A stretch of DNA of 64,000 nucleotides from Podospora pseudoanserina (Eukaryota > Ascomycota > Sordariomycetes > Sordariales > Podosporaceae): positions 3,224,001-3,288,000 of the forward strand of contig NC_085921.1 of assembly GCF_035222485.1 (NCBI RefSeq). Reading direction: 5' to 3'. The position numbers and the translations under genes are program-made. Below the pieces are notes generated by a model that did not search any database, had not been told where the DNA came from, and was given only the letters and a program-made list of their open reading frames with translations. Numbering within the stretch: position 1 is the first letter of the stretch; the number at the start of each line of letters is the position of its first letter. Below are positions 1-9,595 of this stretch, piece by piece.

Positions 1-127
1 AAACACAGATTTCTTTTCCGGGCCCAGGCTGTTGGTTTTTTCCAGCTCCTGCACTCCGGGATAACCTCTAACGCCGCGCCAATGGTTTCTTGTCTCCTCT
101 TCCACTCTCTAAATCCTATATAAAGTT

Positions 128-608
128 TTACCCCTTGCGCTCGACTCTGTTGAGCTTGATGGCGGTCATGTTCTGGTTTCTTGTCCGTTGGCCGCGGACG
201 GGCAGGTTCATGGCGTGTCTTCTGCCGCGGTATGTTCCCATGTCACGTAACCGTTTGATGTTATCCTGGATAATCTTTCGCGCATCGCTTTCTATCACCA
301 TGGTTGATAACTCGGCTGTCAGGGCTGTGACGGTCTTGGGCGACAACGTGCCAATCTTGGCTCTGGGGTGGATGGAGTGCTTGGCCATGATCCGGGTCGC
401 AGTCTGAGGACCGAGGGCATAGAAGTGTTGGAGGGCTTTCTGTGGTCGGGAGGTTAGAATAGCTGTTCATCGTCGTCGGTCTTGGAGGGGCAGGAGACGG
501 CGCACCTGGACAAGCTTGGCCTCGTGGAAATTGACACCGAATAGGGACACCTGAGGATCATGGTTAGCACATTGCAAGCTGTGGGAGATAACTGGGAGCT
601 CGTACCAT
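128..608 (-). CDS. Mitochondrial small-subunit ribosomal protein uS13m
   Basis: Three exons read on the minus strand: 608-606, 550-506 and 439-128, giving 119 residues. The first exon is only the ATG; intron 1 (605-551) begins directly after it with GTACGA and ends CAG, and intron 2 is 505-440. The protein starts MVSLFGVNFHEAKLVQ and ends with the basic S13 tail (GRRHAMNLPVRGQRTRNQN around residues 87-105), which in the family contacts the 16S-like rRNA head and tRNAs. Length and lack of an extra domain fit the fungal mitochondrial S13 (yeast Sws2 family), which is assembled in the mitochondrial matrix. The start lies 300 bp from the divergent methyltransferase gene, so both probably share one promoter region. 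Family assignment is firm; the ATG-only exon is inferred from splice signals and the need for an in-frame start. Confidence 0.88.
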
Positions 609-908
609 GTTGAAGAATGCGGGCTGCCAGCCTCAAGTCACCGTCTCGTTGCTAGCAATCGTGGGCCAGGGCCAATGTCGTCGCAGACAAGGTCCCAACT
701 TGAATTCGAGATGCGACCGGGTCCTGCCGATTAAAAATCCGGCGGACGTTTGGCAGCTGGATGCAGCCGGCAGACCCCGGCATTTGGTTGCCTGGACTTG
801 GGCTGCAAGCCAAGCAGGGGTCTTGCCCAAAATGAATTTACAACCAAAATTCATTCGCCGAGTGAGTCGAATATCAGAGCAGCACGACGACTCACACACC
901 TCACAATC

Positions 909-2690
909 ATGAGAACATTCCAATCCCGACCAGAGAGGGACCTCCCCTACTCGGATGAGTTCTCCTCTGCCGAGGAATACATCGAGAGCCTCCTCGACTT
1001 CACCACCAACTCAGAGACCTTTCGCTTCCTCTGCGGTGGTGTTCACATATTGGACTTTTTCACAACCGAACCCGGCGTCTTCGTTGCAGCTGTGCCCAAG
1101 GAATGGCAAGCTTTTCTTCTGGAGAAGGAGCCAATGGTTCTTCTCGATTTTCTCATGCGGGACGACCTGTCATCTCTCTCACCCAACCGTGGCCCCGGCT
1201 CACCTCCCGAGTCGCTTGTTCGGTATGTCAAGGACATCAGAAAACATTCGTTGAGGCGGTCATTTCAGCCTAGCAAGCCCAAGCTCCCCATACTACCCCG
1301 ATCAGTCGCCCTTGGTATGAAGACAAAAAAGGTTCACGAAGTAACCCATTTTGCCGGGTACATCGACAGGCTGGCCGAGGACATTGCTGAGACCCGGGGC
1401 AAGGACTTGACTCACTTTGTCGACTTTGGCTCTGGTCAGAACTACTTGGGTCGTACTCTTGCAAGTCCACCTTACAACAAGCACATTGTAGCAGTGGAGA
1501 GCAAAGAAGCCAACATGGCTGGCGCCAAGGACCTCGATATCTTGTCAGGCTTGGCCGAGAAGGAGAAGCGAGTTCGGAACAAGAAGCTCTACCACCGGAT
1601 TCTAGAGGCCACGGATCCGTCTCAGCATAACGACGAGGAGGCCTTGAAGCGGGTCGCAAGAGAACTCGGTGTGACAGACGAGGAGCTTGCCACGATCGAT
1701 CTCAGATCACGCAAGGAGATGCAGGCCACGTATACCGTCGAGGAGGGGAAGGGAACCATCGAGTATGTCGTCGGGCGCCTTGAGCACGCCGACCTGACTG
1801 GTGTTCTTTCGCAGCTGAGGGGTTGCGAGGAGGAGGTTGACCAAGACAAGCTCGCTATGATGGCGGTATCCATCCACTCTTGCGGGAACCTCTCGCATTA
1901 TGGTATTCGTTCCATGGTGCTGAACCCATGCATCCACGCCGTAGCCATTGTGGGCTGCTGTTACAACCTGATGACAGAGAAGTTGGGTCCCCCTACTTTC
2001 AAGCCCCCGTTCGGTCGACCAAGTCTGCAGCCCATCAATGCTCGAGTTGCACGAGAAGCAGAGAAACGAGACCCCCAGGGCTTCCCCATGAGCGAGCGGG
2101 TGTCCACTTACAATGATGACGGGGTCCGACTGAATATCACCGCCCGCATGATGGCGTGTCAAGCGCCTCAGAACTGGACTGAGCAGGAAAGCAGCGGCTT
2201 CTTTACCCGCCATTTCTACCGTGCGGTCCTCCAAAAGATGTTTCTGGACAGGGGCGTCATCTCGCGGATCTATCATGGTGAAGAAACTGACAAGAGTGTC
2301 TTTAACACAAGCACCAACCCGGTGGTAATCGGGTCCTTGAGGAAGCAGTGCTATACCTCATTCGCTGCCTATGTCCGTGGAGCAATTGCAAAGCTGACCA
2401 CCAACTCCGAGTTCAACCAATACAACGAGGTCATTACAGAGAAGATGGGGAACATCACGGACGAGGAAATTGCTCGATATGAGGACGAGTTCCGAGATCG
2501 GAAGAGAGAGCTCAGCGCCGTATGGAGCTTGATGGCCTTCAGCGCATGCGTCGTAGAATCCCTGATTGTCACTGACCGCTATCTCTTCTTGCGCGAGCAC
2601 TCTAATATCGTCCAAGACTGCTGGGTCGAGACGGTTTTCGATTACCGCGAGAGCCCCCGCAACCTGGTGGTGGTTGGCATCAAGAGGTAA
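909..2690 (+). CDS. METTL25/RRNAD1-type methyltransferase-domain protein
   Basis: Single-exon gene of 593 residues. The first in-frame ATG is at 909; the reading frame stays open upstream, but without an ATG. Residues about 171-178 (VDFGSGQNYLG) form the SAM-binding glycine motif, preceded by a conserved helix and followed by an acidic strand end (AVESKE). A second family block (SIHSCGNLSHYGIRSMVLNP and then VGCCYNLMTEK) and the C-terminal FYRAVLQKMFLDRGV segment match the METTL25/METTL25B (RRNAD1) family of putative SAM-dependent methyltransferases, whose substrates are poorly defined. No signal peptide or membrane segment is seen, so a cytosolic or nuclear protein is expected. It diverges from the uS13m gene. 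The family call is strong; the substrate is not deducible. Confidence 0.88.
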   Translation: MRTFQSRPERDLPYSDEFSSAEEYIESLLDFTTNSETFRFLCGGVHILDFFTTEPGVFVAAVPKEWQAFLLEKEPMVLLDFLMRDDLSSLSPNRGPGSPPESLVRYVKDIRKHSLRRSFQPSKPKLPILPRSVALGMKTKKVHEVTHFAGYIDRLAEDIAETRGKDLTHFVDFGSGQNYLGRTLASPPYNKHIVAVESKEANMAGAKDLDILSGLAEKEKRVRNKKLYHRILEATDPSQHNDEEALKRVARELGVTDEELATIDLRSRKEMQATYTVEEGKGTIEYVVGRLEHADLTGVLSQLRGCEEEVDQDKLAMMAVSIHSCGNLSHYGIRSMVLNPCIHAVAIVGCCYNLMTEKLGPPTFKPPFGRPSLQPINARVAREAEKRDPQGFPMSERVSTYNDDGVRLNITARMMACQAPQNWTEQESSGFFTRHFYRAVLQKMFLDRGVISRIYHGEETDKSVFNTSTNPVVIGSLRKQCYTSFAAYVRGAIAKLTTNSEFNQYNEVITEKMGNITDEEIARYEDEFRDRKRELSAVWSLMAFSACVVESLIVTDRYLFLREHSNIVQDCWVETVFDYRESPRNLVVVGIKR

Positions 2691-5372
2691 TCAGACATTG
2701 GGCATCGATCAATGCGCAAAGTTTCTCATTGCTTCTTGTGTGTGGTGATCGGTTGGTGACCCCTGAGTTTTGCCGCCATTGGCCGCCGGCAGACTTCGGA
2801 TGGTTCTTTGAGGTCTCGACTGTGGGCTAGCCGTCAACGATATTGATTCCTTCGGGCCGAACCTCCAGCGGCCAGCCGAATATTGTCCAGCCCCCGCCAC
2901 CAAACCTCTCCACCAAAAGGCCGAGATTTGACATGTCAGATCAGGAAACCCAGCAGAATCATTATGAACCAGTCCCGTGCTTCAATAGGGCCGAAGGAAA
3001 GACGCCCCCCGCCTTCTGCTATCGCCGTCACACCCATGGTGTATTCCTCGAACCTGCGTCGTGCAGTCTGGCTCAAGCTGGGGGCGCAGCGACTGGGGAG
3101 CATGGCGTCACAGTTCATGTTGGTTGTCAAGATTATTGGATCAAGTTCTCGCTGGTCTTTTCCGCCCGGCTTCCGGCCAGGTCCAGATCTCAACATGTCT
3201 CATGGGCATCTGAGCCATATTCCACAGCGGTCACATCCACCTCGATGGCTGAAACTTCGCGAAGCCCGAGGTGCTCGGGCGAGTGTGTGCTGGCGATGGG
3301 GGCTATTGTTGGGAGAAGCAAGGTGACGACAGAATCGACTCAACCCCACCCTGGAGAATCTGGTGCATCGTGGTATTCTACCCACGTTGATATCCGGCAA
3401 CTAGCAAATGCGGACTGGCCGAGCAGTGGGATTGGGTCTCTTGCCCATCATCACCAAGCTGCCGGCAGCACACTATGACAGGAACCTGCGAGTTGTTGAA
3501 CATTATCAACGGGTATTATAGCAACAGAGCTTTCCCTCGTCCCCCTTTTCTCGATCTTGTTACGTGGGTGTTTCTATGCCACGACACGGGAGGGCTGATC
3601 AGCAGGGCGGGGAAATCCCATCCCCCGGTCTTTTGTCAGGAACAAGATTTTTTTTTTTGTTGAAAGCTCGCCGAGGTGTGTGTTCCTGTGTTTCTCCTTG
3701 GTCAATTTTACTCCGAGTCTCAGTTGGCCTTCTCCCAGCCAGTTTCCACCCCTCTTTTTTCCCCTTCTTGGCGCTGTCGACCTGGACATTGCGTACTCAT
3801 CTCTCGCAACAAACACATGACCAGCCAGCCATCAGCTTTCCGACGACAGTGCAGGCTGGTTGCTGTGCGGTGGTGGTACGGTCTCTGACTGAAGGAGTCT
3901 AATTAGTTGCCGGACTGCTGAGTGCGGGGCAATGGAACTTGGCAACGCCGCAACATGAGCTCTCACCAGCAGCAGCACGACGGATGATGGATGGAGAGGG
4001 TGATCTGAGCGGAGACGCCATCCGCGGGTGTCCACCCTGTGAACCCCTCCCCCTCTATTTGCTTCGGCAGCTGTCTGATCTCTAGATCATGATCTTTTGA
4101 GTGAGAGAGACCTCGGAGGAGCATCCGAACCCCTGTCTCAGGAGCGGCACGCCTGCGCAAGGTGAGGACCGGCAAACGAGAAGCTTTCTCGCTTGGAGGT
4201 TAGGACACCGTCGGCTCGTAAACCCCCACGTCGACGACCCACCATGGCTGCACGCAAGTTGCATGCAGAGAGGGCCCCAAAAGGTGACAGGTCACAATCC
4301 CTTTGGACTCTCTTTTTGCGATCGCGTCAGGTCATGGGAAAGGGCCAAGCTGTCCCGAGTGGACCTTTTGGCGTCAGAGTTCAGTTCCCGATGGCTTTAC
4401 CTATCATCTATGGAGTTCCATATGTAAGCCCAAAGATCAATGTGGCCCCATTGATGCCGATCCCTTCCTTATCTCGACCCCATCCAGAGGCTTTGTGTGT
4501 CTTTCCTGCTGTCGTGGTTGGGAATTCCATACCGTAATGCTACGCTCTCGCTGCTGCAGGTGAGAACCTTTATGGCCGGCTGTGGCTGTTGCTGTTGGGA
4601 TGAAAAACAGGGACGGCTCAAGCGAACAAAAACAAACCCACCGTCCAGTTGCATTGGATGGGAATCCTGATTCCATACCTTCTCCGTCCCCCTTGAGACA
4701 CAGATGCAGAGAGTTACGGAAACAGAATAGAAAAAGGGATGCGTCGTGCGTCACTGTTGCACAGGAGCGTGCACATCACACAAGCTCGCCCCTCCCGGCT
4801 CTGCGCGGCACACATGCAGGAGGCAGACAGCAGTTGACCTGACCTCGGTGTTGTGTTGTGATATTTTGCCCCAGTTTGCCTTTTGTCGTCGATTTTGGGT
4901 TTTATTAGTTGAGAGATCTGATATAAGAAGCTGGTCTTATCCCCCACTACCGGTCCTTTTTCGTCACCTTCGTGGGGCTGTTGGCTATTTGGCGGAGTCA
5001 CCCCCGTCTTATACAATTACCTATCTACGGGGTACGGTACGGCACCCGTCCACCTCCACCACACCACTTATTCAGCCATCTTTAAAGTTTAAGCTCTCGA
5101 TACCTCCGTTTTGTTCATTTCCTTGTTTTCTTATCAGTTCCCAATCCCTCGACCCGACAACAAAGAGTACAACACGGCCCCTCCATTGACAACCGTTCAC
5201 AACCCCGCCCGCTTGGTCCTCGGGTTCGCCCGCCTAGCGCCGGTCCATCGGTGTTGCAACGGTTGAGTCAACGGTGCACCCACTCTTTCTTTATCAGCCT
5301 TATAAGTCGTGCGACATCTGGAGCTGCTCGAGGGACTGCTGGGTTCGAGGGTGCTCATCTAAAGACAGACCA
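2691..5372. other. Long intergenic region, 2.7 kb
   Basis: No convincing gene. A 211-codon open frame at 2843-3478 has no family-like motif, no plausible start context and no codon regularity. The last few hundred bases are pyrimidine-rich with short T runs and probably form the promoter and leader of the ACT-domain gene at 5373. A non-coding transcript cannot be excluded from sequence alone. Confidence 0.5.
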
Positions 5373-6727
5373 ATGGCGTTGACCGCTCAAGTACACTTCT
5401 TGGTGAGTGGATTTATCCATGGCAGAGGTCCGTGAACCATGGCTGATTATCTTGATAGGATGGCACCTTGAGTCTCATCCACATCCCCCTGAGCCTCTAC
5501 CCTACCTTACTCCAGCCCATACTCCGACTCCTCTTTCCACAAAGCCGTGGCTCACCACCCGATCTGAACCTTGACAGCCTCACCCTGGACAGCAGTCAAC
5601 ATGGCTTCCTCAACATCAGCGTCACCCCTCTCGAGTGCTCCATAGTCTGCCACTCCTCCTGGGCCAAAACAATCTTTGAACCAGCCATCAAGCAACTACC
5701 CCGCGACACGGCCAAAACAGTCATCATCTCCAAAGATGACTACGTCGTCTTCTCCGTCATCAGCGTCGGGATGGATGCCGGGTCTCGAGTAGCGGACCTC
5801 ACCTCCCCTTTGGCCCTAGCCAACATCCCCCTCTTTTTCATCACGACCTATTACTCTGACTTCATCCTCGTCCCAGTCAAAGACAGGCAGGCGGTCGAGA
5901 AGACGTTGCTATCACGGGGGTTTGTCTTTTCGGAAGACAGTGATGACAGCTTCCCTTTTACATCCCCTTACAGCACCAATCACGGCAGGAGGGCGAGTCA
6001 AGGCAGCAGCTTGAACGAACTCCCCACCACGGCCCGACAACAACCACCACCACCGTCCGCGATCCCGGAGCTCCAGGAGAGGACGTTTGACAATCTCAAA
6101 AAGAGGAACGTGGTCCCTTATGTCGAGCAGGGTCTGCTGCTGGTGCAGTGCTCGGGCAGGCAGGACAATAACATGATAGGGGGTTACTCGGAACGGCCGT
6201 CTACCTTTCATACTAACGGGCATGGGAGCCGCAACCGGCATTCTGCGCACAAGCCGTGCTGGGCCGATACGGTTGATACTAAGCTTTATACCGGGCTGGT
6301 GTCGGCTTTGGTGTCTCAGCCGAGGTTTTTCAGTATCACACTGGCGCAGGACGATCCGCCTTCGTTGCTGCTGGATAGGGAGTTGGTGGGGATTTTTGGG
6401 GATAGTCTTGTTGGGGCGACGACGGAGGGGGGGGTTTCGCTTGTGCCGATTTTTCTGGACTTGAGCAGTCTGCCCATCGAGGCGACGGGGATTGTGAGCG
6501 GGGTGGCGGGGACGTTGGTGAAGGAGCTGAAGGAGCAGTACGGGGCGGTGGCGGAGGAGGAGGAGGATGGGGGTGGTGGGGGGAGGGGGAGGGGGAGTGC
6601 GCAGGAGGAGGAGTTGGAGTTGAGTTTTTTGAGCACGGTGAGGGCGGGGGCGGTGATTTTGGGGGAGGAGGTTAGTATTAGGGCGATGGAGGCTTTGAGC
6701 AGGGTTCTGGTGAGGGAGGGGAAGTGA
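5373..6727 (+). CDS. CASTOR-like tandem ACT-domain protein
   Basis: Two exons, 5373-5402 and 5459-6727, coding 432 residues. The 56-nt intron has a GTGAGT donor and ends TGATAG, and splicing restores MALTAQVHFLDGTLSLIHIP. The N-terminal part (to about residue 165) carries an ACT_7-like domain with the family string ITTYYSDFILVPV. A divergent linker rich in Ser, Pro and Gln follows. A second ACT-like region (about 300-430) contains FFSITLAQDD and the segment LPIEATGIVSGVAGTLV, then an acidic Gly-rich insert. This arrangement resembles animal CASTOR1/2, the arginine sensors that act on GATOR2 upstream of TORC1. Ligand and partner in fungi are inference only. It converges on YIH1, another amino-acid-signalling gene. 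The sense strand shifts from C-rich to G-rich along the gene. Confidence 0.75.
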
Positions 6728-7033
6728 TTGGGGGGGTTGAAAAGAGAAGGGGAAAAAAAAAAGATCAAAAAGGGACAAGGTGTGGGGGTTATATACAAGG
6801 CATAGGTTGCGTGTGCGTTCATATCAAAAGTTCACCACTTCATCTCGTATTACAAAGTTTCAAATATAGGTATCCTTCCAACTGATGACTGTCGCATCAT
6901 GTCCGTGACTTCCAATCACCTGAACCGAGGGCATCTTTCGCACCCCTCCTGCTAGCGTCATACCCAGCCCCCTCAAACCTTCCTATCCAAAATCCATTCC
7001 TTCCTCCTCCCCTTACCCAAACCCACATCGGTG
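6728..7033. other. Convergent 3' intergenic spacer
   Basis: This 306-bp spacer lies between the 3' ends of the ACT-domain gene and YIH1. It contains an A-rich run just after the stop at 6727 (about 6752-6762) and presumably the polyadenylation regions of both genes. No gene is seen. Confidence 0.5.
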
Positions 7034-7865
7034 TCACCTCCCCTTCTTCCTCCCCCCCTCCTTCTCCTCAGTCACCAATCCAGCCCTGACAAACCCATCC
7101 CTAGCAGCCATATTAATCAACGCGAACCGCCTCGGCCCCAGCTTCTGCCCTCCATACCACCGCGTCACCACCACCATGACATCCCACAAGTCCATAACCT
7201 GCATCAGGTGAAGCAGCCTCCCTCCCGCGGCCGTCTCCCCGTCGTCGTCACAATCTTGATAACTCGTCCCGTTTTCGCCTCTGATCCGCCAAGCGGTGAT
7301 ATTATGTGTCGCCGACCTCACTTTTTTGTCTGTTGCCAGCAGGTGCGCGAGATAGCCTTTTGCTTGGGAGACGGATGTTACCGGGGCGGTGCGGGCTAGG
7401 AAGGTTGACTTAAGCTCGGTGAAGGGGGCGCTTAAGATCCAAGGAGGTGGGGGGGAGGGAGGTTTCGGGTTGGGATTGGGGGGTGGAGAGGGGAGGGGAG
7501 GGTGATGGGACTGGGGAGGTGGCCAAAGTGAGGAGGTCGTTGAAGGATTCGATTGCGTCAAAGAGGCAGACTTGGCCTGGGGTGTGGACTTGGGTGATCG
7601 CGTCCCTGAAGAGGGAGAGGTCGCGGGCTGCGGTGCCTTTTGGGAGGGCTGGGTTGGAGGAGTGGGTTGAGAGGGTGGATGGGGGACGTCGGGGTAGGAA
7701 GGGGGAATTGGATGAGGAGGGAGGAGGATGGGGGGAGGAAGGGTCCAGGGGGTAGGGTGAGGATGTAGATTGAGGAGGTGGGGGGTCGGTGGGGGAGGGG
7801 AGGAGGGTTGAGTCGCCGTAGATGGAGTTTAGGGCTGAGATTTCGTCTTGGAGGGCTTCGTTCAT
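7034..7865 (-). CDS. YIH1: YIH1/IMPACT homologue (GCN2 regulator), frame interrupted
   Basis: The ATG at 7865 starts MNEALQDEISALNSIYGD, the opening of an RWD domain, and the gene ends with the IMPACT domain (WILSAPFTELKSTFLAR, ATHNITAWRI, VVTRWYGGQKLGPRRF). YIH1/IMPACT competes with GCN2 for GCN1 and dampens the amino-acid starvation response in the cytosol. The coding sense does not stay in one frame. It changes at four C-homopolymers on the minus strand (plus-strand G runs 7780-7785, 7701-7705, 7681-7685 and 7449-7455). Each of the first three fits one missing C; the last needs one fewer or two more. No GT...AG intron fits these positions. The family signal continues across every break, so base-calling error or very recent damage is likelier than an old pseudogene. 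As written, the DNA does not encode one continuous protein. Confidence 0.78.
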
Positions 7866-8969
7866 TGTTTGTTGTGGTTTCGGGCGTTGATGAGGGTTTT
7901 TCGGGAGACGTGGTGAGCATTGAGGCGAGAGAATGTGTTGGAGGTGTGCGGGATGGTGAGGAGTGGCGTTTGTATAAGTGGTGAGTTGTGAAAATGAGAG
8001 GTGGTTGAAATTCGGGTGAGGCCCACGGGTGAGTTGAATAAGTGGGACCGGGGTCATGTCGGCTCGGGCCGATGCATCGATGCTGAGGACTCGACAACGA
8101 GACATCTCACAAAGCGATAGGTACAATTACCATTATAGTTTTATTTCTGTCACTGGGTCATATCTGGGTCATGTCTGGCTCACTTGTGAGCTTTATCTCT
8201 CGTTAATGGCACGAAAGTCTGTCTACTTGGTATGTCATGTTCTTACAGTTAAAGACATCACAGCCAACCCAGCTCAGTGAGTCTCTCTCAAGTCCGTAAT
8301 GGGGAACAGTTTCCTGGGAGGAATATATGTCTAATAAGTCCCCTCTGAAACTATGGTCTATTTCTCACTTTCATTCTACCTCTCACCCAACACCAATGCT
8401 TTGTCAAGAATCACCTGACTCATCCCCATTGGTTTGGCCCTCAATCAGCTTCCCCCCCCCAAATACTGGGCATCCCTCAATGAGGCATTGCTTGCAGTGA
8501 CATCCAGAGGCAAACTCCCAACACAATCCCTTTCTTGCCTTCTTTGATACCACAGTTTGGCTAGGTGAGTCTTCTTGTCTCTCGTACTTGGCCGCGCCTA
8601 CACGCTCTGACACAGTGAACAATCATCGGCAGCCAGGCAAAAAAAGTTGGGTAAAAGGAGAACAATCACCATCTCTTCAAATTTATATCCTCTCTTTTCT
8701 CATTCCATCAACACATCGAAACAAAAGACAGCTTCCGAAATAGGCAGTCAAGTTGCAAGTCTAGCGCAAGTGTTAGTGTAACCCCTCCTCCCCTGCCCCC
8801 CCCCTTTCCATCTTGCCGCGACATCCCCGGCCTTTATGAACAAGATATGAACTGAGCCCAACCGACCTTGATAAACAGATTTAACAGTTTACAGCCAACA
8901 GAGAAGATATTTTCACCAACAGAGAGTCAAATACTCAAGATTCCAAATAAAGCAAAACAAAAACAAAAA
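7866..8969. other. Divergent promoter region, 1.1 kb
   Basis: This region lies between the starts of YIH1 (-) and the AIG2-like gene (+). It holds short open frames without family likeness, C-rich runs near 8452-8460 and 8795-8808, and an A-rich leader (8940-8969) directly before the AIG2-like ATG. No gene is seen. Confidence 0.5.
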
Positions 8970-9595
8970 ATGGTCACCTTAGAGGATATTCAACCCAGCG
9001 TCCAAGCCGACGAGGGGACTCACACGGCCTTCTTTTACGGCAAGCATCTCAACCCCCCTTTTTTCCCACTTACAATTTCATACTAAGCAGAAAACAAATA
9101 GGCACCCTCATGGTCCCAGACGTCTTCTACACCGTCTGCTACAACCAATCCAACGTCCCCCCCGAGATCAAAGCCCTCCACACCTTCACCCCCGCCATCC
9201 TCCCCGGCTACATCCGCCGCCGCGTTCGAGGCGCCGACTACCCCGGTATCACCCCGGACAAAGACCACAAAGTCTTTGGCATGTACGCCTCCGGCCTCAC
9301 AAACGCCAACATGAACAAGCTGGACATTTTTGAGGGGGGGCAGTACGTGAGGAAAACGGTCGAGGTGAAGTTGCTGGAGAAGGTGGGGGATGTGAGGGGG
9401 GAGGGGAACGTGGAAGGAGAGACGAAAAAGGCAGAGGTGTATGTTTTCCATCCGGATCACGAGGATGAGCTGGAGGATAGGGAGTGGGATTTGGAGGAGT
9501 TTAGACGGGAGAAGATGCAGAGGTGGACGAGGGCGGGGTATGTTTTTGATGGGTGTGATCCCAATGATCCGGCAAAGGTGGAGGCTGCTGTGTAA
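8970..9595 (+). CDS. AIG2-like / gamma-glutamylcyclotransferase-fold protein
   Basis: Two exons, 8970-9039 and 9102-9595, giving 187 residues. The intron (62 nt) has a GC donor (GCAAGC) and an AG acceptor. There is no GT anywhere between 9030 and 9101, and splicing recreates the family motif FFYGTLMVPDVFY, so this looks like a genuine GC-AG intron. The protein has the GGCT/AIG2 fold: the YGTL loop near the N-terminus and the segment LDIFEGGQYVRKTVEV, whose Glu sits where the catalytic acid of these cyclotransferases lies. Other hallmarks are PAILPGYIRRRVRG and the Trp/Phe-rich C-terminus. Likely a cytosolic gamma-glutamylamine or glutathione-related cyclotransferase; the exact substrate is unknown. 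Sense-strand composition moves from C-rich to G-rich along exon 2. Confidence 0.87.

Noticed and set aside
2843-3478. 211-codon open frame in the 2.7-kb intergenic region
   Set aside because: Low-information sequence without motifs, signal peptide or codon regularity; no splice partners improve it.
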